A stretch of 64,000 nt of DNA from Sphaerisporangium rufum (GCF_016863395.1 NZ_BOOU01000068.1:1-64000), one strand, 5' to 3'; positions 49,786 through 58,340 are shown, counted from the first letter of the stretch. Notes: generated from the letters alone by a model not told the origin. Made by a program: numbers and translations.

Positions 49786-50045
49786 GTTGATGTCCTGTCG
49801 GATGCTCGAAAGCCTGTTCCGACGGCGCGCAGGAGGCGCGTTCCCCTTGCCACGGGACGCCTCTAATGGGGCCGCCCGCATGTCGGGCCGGCCCTGCGGT
49901 CACGCCGCCTCAGGCGCGGCGAATGCGAATCGTGTAGATCATGTAAACACCCTAATCCGGCCACTTCCGACGCGTCCACTCGATTTACGCCGGACCGTCG
50001 CTCACCACCGAAGGCCCAGGCGCGCCCGCCGGAACTTGCCGACGA

Positions 50046-52232
50046 TCATTCCTGGTCGGCCCCCTCAACGGGGCCGGCCCGCTGCCTGACGACGTCGCGT
50101 CCGTCATGGCTCGGCGCCCGGTCGGCGTCGGGCGGATCGGCGGCGAGATGGTCCTGGAAGTCGGCGTGCCGGAACTGGTAGATCGGGCCGACCGCGCGCA
50201 GCAGGCCCAGCCGGTGCATGTCGTCCAGGAACGGCATCAGCGCCCAGGGTAGCCGTCCGATCCTCGCCAGCCGGTAGGTCGCCACCAGGTACGCCGGCCA
50301 CGCCTGGTGATTTCCGACCATGAGCCCGGCTACCGACCCGCCCACCAGCCCGGCCACGAGCTCGGCGCCGCGCATGCCGATGAACGCGGCCGCGAGCCCT
50401 CCGCCCAGCAGGCCGACGCCGGTCCGCACGATATTGAGGACGCGGTCGGCTCGCCAGCCGGTCATCGGTGCGGTGGCGCGTTCCGCCGCCGGCGCTTCGA
50501 CCCATTGCATGACGCCGCCTACCAGCCCGCCCAGGAACACGACCACGAACCCGGACACGAACCCGGACACGAACTCGCTCAGTTGCCTGTCCAGGAGTCC
50601 ACTGACGAGCCCGTCCGTGAGTCCGGCCACCAGGCCGAACGTGAGCCCTCGTGGAATCTTGCGGACGAGCAGGACCCCGCGCCCGCGCAGCCGGAGGTCG
50701 GCGAACCCCGGTTCCTTCATCGGCCACGACTCCGATAAGGCCCAAAGCGCGCGCCCCACCCCGAGACCGCCGACGAGTACCCCCACCAGCTCGAACATGA
50801 CCCATCCCACCAGCCCGCCCGCGACCAGGCCGGCGATCCCGAACCCGCGCCTGGTGGCGGCGGTGAAGGCCCCGGACCGCCGGGCCAGGCGCCACCAGGC
50901 GAAATCGCGGGTCGGCGCGCCGTCCAGCGGATGGCTCATGGTGTGCGCCAGGCCGGTCAGCCACCGCCGGGCCTGGCCAGGATCGTGCCGCCGACGGGGA
51001 CGGAACGGGTCGGCGCCGGGCGGGCGGGCGGCGATGAGGGCGGGGATGAGCCGATCGAACAGGTGGCCGCGCAGTCCCCCGGCGTCGGAGAAGCGGCCGG
51101 GTTCCAACAGCGGAGCCGGGTCGGCGCGGCCGTCGACGTAGACCACGCGCAGCAGCCACAGGCCCAGGGCGGTCCCGGCGACCGCGGCCAGGACCGCGCC
51201 CGGATCGTGCGGGTCCGGTCTGGCGGAGGTCGCGCGCAGTACGGCCAGGACATCCGGCCAGGCGGACGGCGGCCGGGGTGGCAGGCACCGTTTCAGGTAA
51301 GCGGCGGCCGTCTTCGGGGTCAGCGGTTCGGGCTCGATGACCATGGCCGAGGTGAGTACGTCCCCCGCGCCTGCCACGGCCCGGCCGAACTCGGCAGTCC
51401 GGCTGGTCACGATCAGCTGGTCGGTATCACCCAGGGACTGGTTCAGCGCGGTGATGACGGCCTGCTGCGCGGGCGGCGGGAGCTCGTCCAGGCCGTCCAG
51501 CACCGGCAGGATGTGCCCTCGCACCGCGAGCACCTCGGCCATCCCGGCGGGCAGCTCGGCGGCCCGCAGCGCCGGGTAGTCCTGCGCGAGCCGGACGGCC
51601 AGCCACTGCTGCAGGCGCGGGTAGGCGGTGGTGTCCCAGCCGGCCACCGGCAGCAGCACCGGCACCGGTTCGCCGGGATGGACGGCGCGGGTGGCCAGTA
51701 ACTCGCGGATCAGCTGGACGGCCAGCGTGGTCTTGCCGGTACCGGGTCCCCCGAGAATGACCAGGCGGCGCCGGCGCATGCGCCGGAACCTGGCGACCGC
51801 GGCGCCGATGGCGTCGCTGGAGACGGCCAGCCGCCGCAGGCTCGGCGTGAGGTTGGCGGGCTGGTCCATCACCTGCTCGGTAGTGGTCAGCCGCCACCGC
51901 ACCGGGATCGGTGCGGGATCGTCCAGGGACCGCAGGGTCGCCTCGACCGTCCACTGCTCTTCGACCAGCCCGGCCAGCACGTCCTTGGCGTGCGCCACGT
52001 GCGCGGAGGTCACCGGCGGCCGGGCCGTCGAGCGCCGCCACCACAGCCACAACGGCACCAGCAGGGTCGGGACCACCAGGACGACGCCGACCAGTTGGGC
52101 CACGTTCGCCGCGGTCTGCAGCCCGCCAGCGCCGCGCAGCGCGACACCGATCACCACCAGTACCGCTGTCACCCCCGCCAGGCCGGCCCACCAGCCCAGC
52201 GCGTAGCGCCATGAACGATCCCGCCTCGCCAT
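50046..52232 (-). CDS. Polytopic NACHT-domain NTPase
   Basis: About 728 aa. The ATG at 52232 is preferred with AGGA upstream; ATG 52241 is in frame. Two N-terminal membrane helices (about 12-60) are followed by a linker with an R-R-R-L core and a NACHT STAND module: Walker A G-G-P-G-T-G-K-T-T-L near 160 and Walker B L-P-V-L-D-G-L-D-E-L-P near 246. S-R-T-A-E-F follows (sensor-like Arg). The second half (about 440-680) has six or more Gly-rich membrane segments (A-G-L-V-A-G-G-L-V-G-W and similar), then a soluble tail ending Y-Q-F-R-H-A-D-F-Q-D-H-L, typical of bacterial NACHT proteins. NACHT proteins sense phage or stress and switch on effectors; here the membrane part may be the effector. Confidence 0.88.
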   Translation of the reverse strand: MARRDRSWRYALGWWAGLAGVTAVLVVIGVALRGAGGLQTAANVAQLVGVVLVVPTLLVPLWLWWRRSTARPPVTSAHVAHAKDVLAGLVEEQWTVEATLRSLDDPAPIPVRWRLTTTEQVMDQPANLTPSLRRLAVSSDAIGAAVARFRRMRRRRLVILGGPGTGKTTLAVQLIRELLATRAVHPGEPVPVLLPVAGWDTTAYPRLQQWLAVRLAQDYPALRAAELPAGMAEVLAVRGHILPVLDGLDELPPPAQQAVITALNQSLGDTDQLIVTSRTAEFGRAVAGAGDVLTSAMVIEPEPLTPKTAAAYLKRCLPPRPPSAWPDVLAVLRATSARPDPHDPGAVLAAVAGTALGLWLLRVVYVDGRADPAPLLEPGRFSDAGGLRGHLFDRLIPALIAARPPGADPFRPRRRHDPGQARRWLTGLAHTMSHPLDGAPTRDFAWWRLARRSGAFTAATRRGFGIAGLVAGGLVGWVMFELVGVLVGGLGVGRALWALSESWPMKEPGFADLRLRGRGVLLVRKIPRGLTFGLVAGLTDGLVSGLLDRQLSEFVSGFVSGFVVVFLGGLVGGVMQWVEAPAAERATAPMTGWRADRVLNIVRTGVGLLGGGLAAAFIGMRGAELVAGLVGGSVAGLMVGNHQAWPAYLVATYRLARIGRLPWALMPFLDDMHRLGLLRAVGPIYQFRHADFQDHLAADPPDADRAPSHDGRDVVRQRAGPVEGADQE

Positions 52233-52322
52233 GATAACCATCCTGAACCCGGTGATCGCAGCGCATTCGGAATCCCACGAACCGTGACCAACCCGCATAC
52301 CGCCGCGGGATCCGTGATGCGA

Positions 52323-52670
52323 TCAGGCCAGGCCGGCCCGCCGCGCGACCATCTCGACGTGCTGCCCGAGCATGCCGAGCACGTCCGCCTGCTCCGGGTC
52401 GCCGGCACGCATGTGGGCCAGTGCCGCCAGCGCGGTGATGGCGACGTCCAGGAGCTCGCGTTCCACGTCGGCCAGGGTGCCCGTCCGGCCCTTTCGGGGG
52501 TTCTGCCCGGTGGCGCCGATGAGCGCGGCGACCACCTCACCGGCCTCCTCGGCGACCTTGGCCGCCCGCCCCCACAGCAGCGCCTCGGGATCGCGGGCGA
52601 GGTTCTCGGGTGAATGGTCGATCCACGAGGAGACCGCGTGGATGAGGTCGTTGGTCCGCTCGATGTTCAC
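52323..52670 (-). CDS. MazG-like nucleotide pyrophosphohydrolase family protein
   Basis: 115 aa from the GTG at 52670 (V-N-I-E-R-T-N-D-L-I-H-A-V-S-S-W). All-alpha NTP-PPase motif: A-A-K-V-A-E-E-A-G-E-V-V-A-A-L-I-G-A-T-G-Q-N-P-R-K-G and R-E-L-L-D-V-A-I-T, giving the metal-binding E-E-x-x-E/D pattern. MazG-like enzymes hydrolyse NTPs to NMPs and buffer (p)ppGpp or dNTP pools. It is 90 bp ahead of the NACHT gene on the same strand. The upstream in-frame sequence (to 52805) belongs to a frameshifted leading segment. Confidence 0.85.
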   Translation of the reverse strand: MNIERTNDLIHAVSSWIDHSPENLARDPEALLWGRAAKVAEEAGEVVAALIGATGQNPRKGRTGTLADVERELLDVAITALAALAHMRAGDPEQADVLGMLGQHVEMVARRAGLA

Positions 52671-52876
52671 AGAGCGGCAGCGTATCCACTGCCGCCTTGG
52701 GACGACGATGGCCGCGAGGTGAGATGGCAGGCGAGGAACGCCGCTCCCCTGAACCACCTCGACCGGAAAGCGGTCATCCAACCGGATGACCGCGGTCCCC
52801 CCCACTGGTCGTCCGTCGGCTCCACGCGCCCCCCGACCACGACGCCGATCCGCACGATCGTCAGCGAATCAGCCAT
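52667..52876 (-). pseudogene. Frameshifted segment upstream of the MazG-like gene
   Basis: The frame from the ATG at 52876 (M-A-D-S-L-T-I-V-R-I-G-V-V-V-G-G-R) reads sensibly up to D-D-Q-W-G-G at a run of seven Gs (plus-strand 52797-52803). Past that run, a different frame (T-A-V-I-R-L-D-D-R-F-P-V-E-V-V) continues sensibly, and it is the frame of the MazG-like gene. One extra G would join them into a protein of about 185 residues. Either a mutation, a phase-variable tract or a sequencing error. The remaining out-of-frame tail here is spurious. Confidence 0.55.
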
Positions 52877-52951
52877 GGCCGCATTCTCGCACCGGGCCGA
52901 CCACAGGCTTCTTGAATACGAACGGCGGACAAGAACAGTCAGATCACTACT

Positions 52952-53599
52952 TCAAAGACCGAGGTTGCCGCGCGCTTCGGAGGCCATCGCCGCGATCGCG
53001 GCCGCGTCCGAACGGCGGGCGAGGTCATCCGCCTCATCGAGCAGCTCAGCCGCCGCCTTCGGCCGCTGCTCGACGCCGGCGATGTACGCGAGCCCGATCA
53101 GGTTCGCGGCGACACCGGCACCAAAGCCGAGTTCCCGGCGCAACGCGGTCGACTCCTCCAGCCGCGCCCGGGCCGCCGCCAGATCCCCCGCCACGTGTGC
53201 GGCGATACCCAGGTGCCGAAGCGCGTACGAGGTGGTCAGCCGGTCGCCGGTCTCTGTCGCGAGTTCATGCGCCTGCTCGAAGAGCGGCGTGGCGGCCTCG
53301 TGGTCGCCACGCACGACCTGGTGAACGATCCCCTTCCAGAACAGCGCCTCGCCCAACCCCCGCCGATCCCCGACCCGCTCGAACAGCATCTCGGCCCGCT
53401 CGAACAGCGCAAGCTCTTCCGCGTCCTCCTGACGTTCCACCAGGAACCGCGCATGCACGAGCCGTCCCCGCGCCAACGCACTCGCCGCATCCAGCCCGTC
53501 CAACTCGCGCTCTCCGGCCGCGACCGCCGCCGGATCACCCCCAAAAACGGCCCGCTCGTAACACTCCTGGGCTCGTACCAGCGGATCCCATCTCTCCAT
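52952..53599 (-). CDS. TPR-repeat protein
   Basis: 215-aa helical protein starting M-E-R-W-D-P at 53599, with GAGGACAAA upstream. About four tetratricopeptide repeats, e.g. L-A-L-F-E-R-A-E-M-L-F-E-R-V-G-D, E-A-L-F-W-K-G-I and L-F-E-Q-A-H-E-L-A-T-E-T-G-D, with P-L-F-E near the turns. TPR domains bind peptides or partner proteins. No catalytic domain. It lies on the same strand as and upstream of the MazG and NACHT genes, and may belong to that module. Its start is divergent from the SRA-HNH gene. Confidence 0.87.
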   Translation of the reverse strand: MERWDPLVRAQECYERAVFGGDPAAVAAGERELDGLDAASALARGRLVHARFLVERQEDAEELALFERAEMLFERVGDRRGLGEALFWKGIVHQVVRGDHEAATPLFEQAHELATETGDRLTTSYALRHLGIAAHVAGDLAAARARLEESTALRRELGFGAGVAANLIGLAYIAGVEQRPKAAAELLDEADDLARRSDAAAIAAMASEARGNLGL

Positions 53600-53841
53600 T
53601 TTGTCCTCTTCTGCGCTTCTTATACGAAAAATCATACTCACCGCAGCTAGGCCCCTCGCCCCACCTTGCGGGCACTTGTAGCTATATCAGGCATTTGTCC
53701 ACTACAGGAACTACGCGAATGCCTGCAGCCTGGGGGCAGACGCAGGGGTGAGCTCCTGTTGCCAGGTTCCAAGTTGATCGCAATCTAGTAGCAAGCCGTA
53801 GATATCTCGCCGAATCGATCAGCCTATGCCATGATCACCAT

Positions 53842-54741
53842 ATGGGATACATTCGGACATTTGGCGAGATTGACGGCCACCCGCCTGGCTCCAAGTACCG
53901 AAACCGACGCGAGATTCAGCATGCAGGACTTCACGCCCACAATCAGCGGGGAATCTCAGGAACAGCACGCGAGGGAGCCGATGCCATTGTGCTGAATGGT
54001 GGTTATCCTGATGACCAAGATGAAGGCGACATCATTATCTATACCGGCGAAGGCGGCCAGAGCGCCGAGAAGAAACAGATAGCCGATCAAGTGATCGAAG
54101 GCGGCAACGCTGCTCTAGTCAAAAGCCATCTCGAAGGCCTTCCAGTACGGGTAATACGTGGCCACGGCGAAAAATCCAAGTATGCGCCTCGCCAGGGCTA
54201 TGAATATAGTGGGCTCTATCGCATCCAGCGCTACTGGTTCAAGAAGCGGGAAGACGGATTTCAAGTACTTCAGTTCCGTCTCACCTTCGTAGGCGACGCA
54301 GACGGAATTTCTCATCTCATCCAACTAGATGAGGGTGCGACACCGGAATTTGAGTTCGGGCATCGGCCAGTCGAGCGCACTAGCATGCTAACCGAGCGGC
54401 TCAAGCGACGACTGAGTGTGGTCCGTAACGTAAAAGAATGGCACGATAATCGCTGTCAAATCTGCGGCACAACACTAATGTTGCCCAGCGGCCCCGCAAG
54501 CCAAGTCGCCCACATTCAAGGATTGGGCATCCCTCACAATGGGCCAGACATCGAAGCCAACGCCCTCTGCCTATGCCCTAACGACCATGTTCTCTTTGAT
54601 AACGGTGCATACTACCTGACTGATGATCTGAAGGTCGTCGACGCTATAAAAGGTTCCACCCTACGTCCCCTCAGAACACATAAGAGGCACTTGATCGGAC
54701 TTAACTTTGTGCGACAGCACCGCAGCTACTGGACAAAATAG
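53842..54741 (+). CDS. SRA-HNH modification-dependent endonuclease
   Basis: 299-aa type IV-like restriction enzyme. The N-terminal SRA/YDG domain (about 5-155) has G-S-K-Y-R-N-R-R-E, the base-recognition area G-A-D-A-I-V-L-N-G-G-Y-P-D-D-Q-D, and R-V-I-R-G-H and Y-E-Y-S-G-L-Y-R-I. The C-terminal HNH domain (about 195-265) has R-C-Q-I-C-G-T, A-H-I-Q, and L-C-P-N-D-H-V-L-F-D. SRA flips and reads 5-methyl- or hydroxymethyl-cytosine, and the HNH cuts nearby. The gene is visibly AT-richer than its surroundings (many A/T third positions), with no methyltransferase nearby. Both point to recent acquisition as a solitary anti-phage enzyme. Confidence 0.92.
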   Translation: MGYIRTFGEIDGHPPGSKYRNRREIQHAGLHAHNQRGISGTAREGADAIVLNGGYPDDQDEGDIIIYTGEGGQSAEKKQIADQVIEGGNAALVKSHLEGLPVRVIRGHGEKSKYAPRQGYEYSGLYRIQRYWFKKREDGFQVLQFRLTFVGDADGISHLIQLDEGATPEFEFGHRPVERTSMLTERLKRRLSVVRNVKEWHDNRCQICGTTLMLPSGPASQVAHIQGLGIPHNGPDIEANALCLCPNDHVLFDNGAYYLTDDLKVVDAIKGSTLRPLRTHKRHLIGLNFVRQHRSYWTK

Positions 54742-54793
54742 CCGCCCACACAATCCGACAACTCACATATCGGGCAACGAAAGAAGTTGCAGA

Positions 54794-55015
54794 TTAAACT
54801 AACCACATTCCCATACGAACCGCTCGACAGAATATTCTCCACTGAGTCTTTGGGCAGTTCAGCAACCCATGAGTGATCTTTTTCGAATCACGTATCAGCT
54901 TGTCCCCGTTTGCCATCTCGGCGACTTCAACACAGTTGTGTTCAGCCCCACTGGCGGATGACTTTCGCCAATCAAGGACGGAATAATTAGCGCCACTAAG
55001 TTTGGAGGGAATCAT
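54794..55015 (-). CDS. DUF397 protein
   Basis: 73-aa DUF397 protein: L-D-W-R-K-S-S-A-S-G-A-E-H-N-C-V-E-V-A is the core motif, followed by L-I-R-D-S-K-K-I-T-H-G-L-L and a C-terminal W-R-I-F-C-R-A-V. The C-terminus is less canonical than usual. Its start overlaps the XRE regulator stop by four bases. DUF397 proteins are the small partners of DUF5753 regulators in whiJ/abaA-type loci, which affect development and antibiotic production in Streptomyces. Confidence 0.92.
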   Translation of the reverse strand: MIPSKLSGANYSVLDWRKSSASGAEHNCVEVAEMANGDKLIRDSKKITHGLLNCPKTQWRIFCRAVRMGMWLV

Positions 55016-55881
55016 CGCTGCGTACCACCTTCTACTAGTTCTGCGATCCGAGCGAGAGAGTCCTCTACCGAAAGGGCGGAGGCACGGATACGCTCCACCG
55101 CTTTCATAAAGGGCGCCACGTCATCGCCTTCGACATAGGTTGCTCCGCTCAGGTTCTCAAAAAGGACCAGGTCTGGGACAGGTCCCGGGAAGGTGACGAG
55201 ACTGAAACCTCCGAGGATGCCGGGGTGTGCGGTGGAGTCGAGCGGCATGAGCTGAATCGTCACGTTTGGCAGCTCGGAGACGTCGAGCAACCGCCTGAGC
55301 TGCTCGCGCATGGTCGCGGGACGGATCGCGAAGCGGTGCCGCAGCGCTGCCTCGTGGATGATCGCCCATAGTTCCAACGGGCCGCTGGGCCGGGTGAGGA
55401 CGGCCTGGCGGGCCAAGCGGACCTCCACCAAGGCGGCGATCTCCTCGGGCGTGCGGATATGCGTGATGCTCGCGATGGTCTCCCGCGCGTAGGCCGCGGT
55501 TTGCAGCAGGCCAGGGATCAACAGCGGCGACCACTCGCAGACGCGTTCCGCATCCGACTCCAGGGAGATGTAGTCCGCGTACGCGGAAGACACCACGCCG
55601 CTGTAGGTCTGCCACCACCCCTTCTTGCCGGCGTCTCGGGCAAGGTTCTCCAGGGCTTCGAACACGGCGGGATCGCTGGCGCCGTACACGCGCAGCAGGG
55701 CAGTGACCTCTGCTGGTCGGATGGTGGCGCTGGCATTCTCGATCTTGGACATCTTTGGCCCCTTCCACCCCATGGCGGCAGCAGCCTCGTCCAAGGTGAG
55801 GCCGGCCTCGTTGCGAAGGCGTCGCAGGGTGGTGCCGAGGCGGCGTCGACGAACGGTCGGCACGACGGGGGCGTTGGGCAT
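55012..55881 (-). CDS. XRE-family regulator with DUF5753 (WhiJ-like)
   Basis: 289-aa regulator. The N-terminal XRE HTH (about 15-70) has L-R-R-L-R-N-E-A-G-L-T-L-D-E-A-A-A-A-M-G and M-S-K-I-E-N-A-S-A-T-I-R-P. The DUF5753 C-terminal domain (about 95-275) has I-P-G-L-L-Q-T-A-A-Y-A-R, W-A-I-I-H-E-A-A-L-R and F-S-L-V-T-F-P. It is translationally coupled to the DUF397 gene. In known WhiJ systems the XRE protein represses development genes until the DUF397 partner relieves it. Divergent from the HATPase gene, 202 bp apart. Confidence 0.94.
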   Translation of the reverse strand: MPNAPVVPTVRRRRLGTTLRRLRNEAGLTLDEAAAAMGWKGPKMSKIENASATIRPAEVTALLRVYGASDPAVFEALENLARDAGKKGWWQTYSGVVSSAYADYISLESDAERVCEWSPLLIPGLLQTAAYARETIASITHIRTPEEIAALVEVRLARQAVLTRPSGPLELWAIIHEAALRHRFAIRPATMREQLRRLLDVSELPNVTIQLMPLDSTAHPGILGGFSLVTFPGPVPDLVLFENLSGATYVEGDDVAPFMKAVERIRASALSVEDSLARIAELVEGGTQR

Positions 55882-56083
55882 GGGCGCAGTCTCGCAGTCC
55901 TTTGGCCAGGCAGGAGGCTGTCTTGCAGAGATCCTGACATCGAGTTAGGTCGAAAGCTTGCGCCCGACCTTGGAAAGGCTTCATCATCCATGGAAAGCCT
56001 ACGTCACGTTAAGTGCCCGCACCACTTCTATGTGTGACGATAGTTCACGATGTGTGCCTTTCTGGCACGCGAGAGGGGCCACC

Positions 56084-56587
56084 ATGGGGAGCGAGCAGGC
56101 GACGGTAGGGCTGGGGTTCTACCTGGAGGTGCGGGCGGCGGGGTTCGTGGCGCATATGAATGTGTGTGAGGAGAACCTGCGGACCGTGCGGGAGGTCATC
56201 CTGAAGGTCCTGGCCGGGGCCGGAGTCGAAGAGGAGGCGGCGGAGTCGGCGCGGCTGGTGGCGTCCGAGCTGATCGGGAACGCGGTGCGGGCCTGCGGGG
56301 ACTGGGCGCCGGTGGTGGTCGAGGTCGAGCTGGACACCGCCGGGATCTGGGTCAAGGTGCACGACCCAAACCCCGCCCGGCTGCCCGTCCGCTCCCGGAC
56401 GGCACCCGGCGACGACCAGGCCGAAGGCGGGCGCGGACTCTGGCTGCTGGACGCCCTCGCCCCCGGCTGGGACGTCGCCCTCACCCCGATCGGCAAGCAG
56501 GTCCGCTGCCTGGTCCCCGCACCGCAGACCGTCCGTGTGAAGATCGCCGAAGCCGATCCCCGGGTACCCGATCCGACAGACGCCTGA
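56084..56587 (+). CDS. HATPase-domain regulator (anti-sigma-factor-like)
   Basis: 167 aa from the ATG at 56084, with GAGGGG upstream. RsbW/SpoIIAB-like ATPase: A-R-L-V-A-S-E-L-I-G-N-A-V-R-A-C-G (N-box), V-K-V-H-D-P-N-P-A-R (G1-like, D-x-x-x), and G-G-R-G-L-W-L-L-D-A-L-A (G2). A long flexible tail follows. Such proteins accompany XRE/DUF397 pairs in abaA-type loci and act as anti-sigma or partner-switching kinases. Function here is inferred from context. Confidence 0.9.
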   Translation: MGSEQATVGLGFYLEVRAAGFVAHMNVCEENLRTVREVILKVLAGAGVEEEAAESARLVASELIGNAVRACGDWAPVVVEVELDTAGIWVKVHDPNPARLPVRSRTAPGDDQAEGGRGLWLLDALAPGWDVALTPIGKQVRCLVPAPQTVRVKIAEADPRVPDPTDA

Positions 56588-56810
56588 GCGTTCAGTCCAA
56601 CCGACGCCGGTCCACGGGTGACCGGCCCGGCCGATGCCTGAGCTTTCCACCCGGCCGAACCCCGCCGCAGGCCGGACGTGCCAGACGCGGGAGTGCCCTG
56701 TCCAGTCGAACCCGGTCCGCGGGTCCCGGATGTGGCCGCTGCGCAAGCATTCAATCCAGCCGAGGATTCCCGGGCGTGGCCGACGCGGGAGCGGTCAGTC
56801 CAGGAGTAGG
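56565..56810. repeat. Degenerate tandem repeat of about 57-60 bases
   Basis: Three or four diverged units, each centred on GAGCGTTCAGTCCAACCGA-like or GTGCCCTGTCCAGTCGAACC-like words and followed by a CCGGTCC-CGGGT block. They run from the last codons of the HATPase gene, through the 207-bp gap, into the stop region of the acetyltransferase gene (...GCGGTCAGTCCAGG). No gene explains them. Confidence 0.55.
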
Positions 56811-57304
56811 CCCAGGTAGTACTCGTTGACCCGGCGGTCGCCGACGTCCAGGGCGGATCGGCGCAGGCCCTCAACCTGGAAGCCGCAGGACAGGTAGAGC
56901 CCGAGCGCGCGGCGGTTGTGCTCCATGACGGTCAGCTCCAGCCGGCCCATCCCCCGGGCCCGGGCCTCGGCCACGGCGGCGCGGAACAGCGCCTTCCCCA
57001 GCCCTTGCCCCTGGTAGGCGGCCCGCACGCCCGCCACCACGTGGCCGGTCCGGCGCGCCCGGGCGTAGGGCAGCACCGACACGTCCACGTAGCCGGCGGC
57101 CAGGCCGTCCACCACGGCGACCACGACGTACGACGGCCCGGCGGCCAGCCGGGAGGCCAGCCGTTCGACGTCGGCCCGCCGCTCCCCCGGCTGGACCAGC
57201 ATGAACTCCGTCTCCCCGTCCAGCGCCAGTTGCAGGTCCAGCAGCGCGGGAGCATCTTGCGGAATCGCCAGCCGGATGAGTGGTTCGGTGCTCGTCACCG
57301 CCAC
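56795..57304 (-). CDS. GNAT-family N-acetyltransferase
   Basis: 169-aa acetyltransferase: I-R-L-A-I-P-Q-D-A-P-A-L-L-D-L-Q-L at the N-terminus, the acetyl-CoA loop V-R-A-A-Y-Q-G-Q-G-L-G-K-A-L-F near residue 92, and V-M-E-H-N-R-R-A-L-G-L-Y-L-S-C-G-F near the end. The acceptor is unknown. The start is ATG 57304. It is divergent from the HipA-like gene. Confidence 0.9.
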   Translation of the reverse strand: MAVTSTEPLIRLAIPQDAPALLDLQLALDGETEFMLVQPGERRADVERLASRLAAGPSYVVVAVVDGLAAGYVDVSVLPYARARRTGHVVAGVRAAYQGQGLGKALFRAAVAEARARGMGRLELTVMEHNRRALGLYLSCGFQVEGLRRSALDVGDRRVNEYYLGLLLD

Positions 57305-57521
57305 AGCCTTCCACGCGTCTGACCCAGACTCCTGGTCGTCGACCTTTTGCGATTATCTACTCCCAATGCCGACACTTTCCACCAGAGTGCAATCTCCGGC
57401 AAAATTCACCGAATGCCGCAAATGACTTAATATATCCACAATGAACGCCCTGACACCGTTTTGGCAAGCACCGCCTTCCGTTTTACCCGGCCATTAAGAT
57501 CGCCCCTATGCAACCCGAGAG

Positions 57522-58325
57522 GTGGAGGTTGTTTTGGTCGATTTTTCGGATTGGCGCGGACTGGTGGGAGGACGCACCGACGACTATGCCCACCTTGAGC
57601 TTGTCGCCGTCCTCGACTCCAGCGTCCATAGCTGGGCCAGCCCTTTTCGAGCCATAGCCAGCGACGGGAACGACTACTTCGTGAAGACTCTGGAGTCGTG
57701 CCGGCGAGAGTGGGCACGCGGGTCACTTGCCATCGAGTACGTCGTCAGCCAGGTGGGCGGGCTGATCGGGGCACCGGTGTGCGGAAGTGCACTGATCCGC
57801 ATTCCGGAAGAGTTCCGAGGGGAGCGCATCAGTCGCGGCGTCAGCCTTGTTCCCGGCATCGCGCACGCAAGTAGGGCCCTGGAGCGTGCCGAGGAGCACC
57901 GAGATCACCTGGCGTACCGAAGTCTCGATCACAATCGAATTCGCCATGTTGGCGTGTACGCTCTGTACGACTGGTGTTATGGGGATGACCCACAGTGGCT
58001 CTATGACGTAGATGCTGATCGAACGATCTACTCACATGATCACGGTTTGTACTTACCGCCTAATCATGGAGTGATCGATGCCGCGGTCTTGCGACAGGCG
58101 GTGGATGAGCCGAATGTGCTCCTCGACCCGCCTGACGGGCTGGATCGGAGGGCCGTCGCGACCGTGGCGGCTGCTCTTGAAACAGTAGAACGTGAAATGC
58201 TCGCCACTGTCCTCCGTCGCGTACCGGCCTCGTGGCCGGTGAGCGACGAGGCACTGGCCACCCTCGGGTGGTTTCTGGAACACCGAGCACCGGCCACGGC
58301 CCACCGGCTTCGAGCGCTGACCTGA
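57522..58325 (+). CDS. HipA-like kinase (HipA_2 type)
   Basis: 267 aa from the GTG at 57522. The TTG at 57534 (V-D-F-S-D-W) has better-placed GGAGG, so the start may be four codons later. Kinase-like features: N-D-Y-F-V-K-T-L (ATP-binding Lys) near 51, E-W-A-R-G-S-L-A-I-E, and I-Y-S-H-D-H-G-L-Y-L-P-P (metal-binding DHG-like) near 180. The catalytic loop has Y-D-W-C-Y-G-D-D-P-Q-W-L-Y instead of the HipA N-x-D-R-H-x-x-N, so activity is unsure. It is 15 bp from a DUF3037 gene. This pair recurs in bacteria; a toxin-like role is inferred. Confidence 0.85.
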   Translation: MEVVLVDFSDWRGLVGGRTDDYAHLELVAVLDSSVHSWASPFRAIASDGNDYFVKTLESCRREWARGSLAIEYVVSQVGGLIGAPVCGSALIRIPEEFRGERISRGVSLVPGIAHASRALERAEEHRDHLAYRSLDHNRIRHVGVYALYDWCYGDDPQWLYDVDADRTIYSHDHGLYLPPNHGVIDAAVLRQAVDEPNVLLDPPDGLDRRAVATVAAALETVEREMLATVLRRVPASWPVSDEALATLGWFLEHRAPATAHRLRALT

Positions 58326-58340
58326 AGGAGGGTGTCTCCA

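Noticed and set aside
50046-52232. NACHT protein as receptor of the amyloid-motif effector
   Set aside because: Its N-terminus is two membrane helices without the N-x-x-x-G...Q-A-R-D-I pattern.
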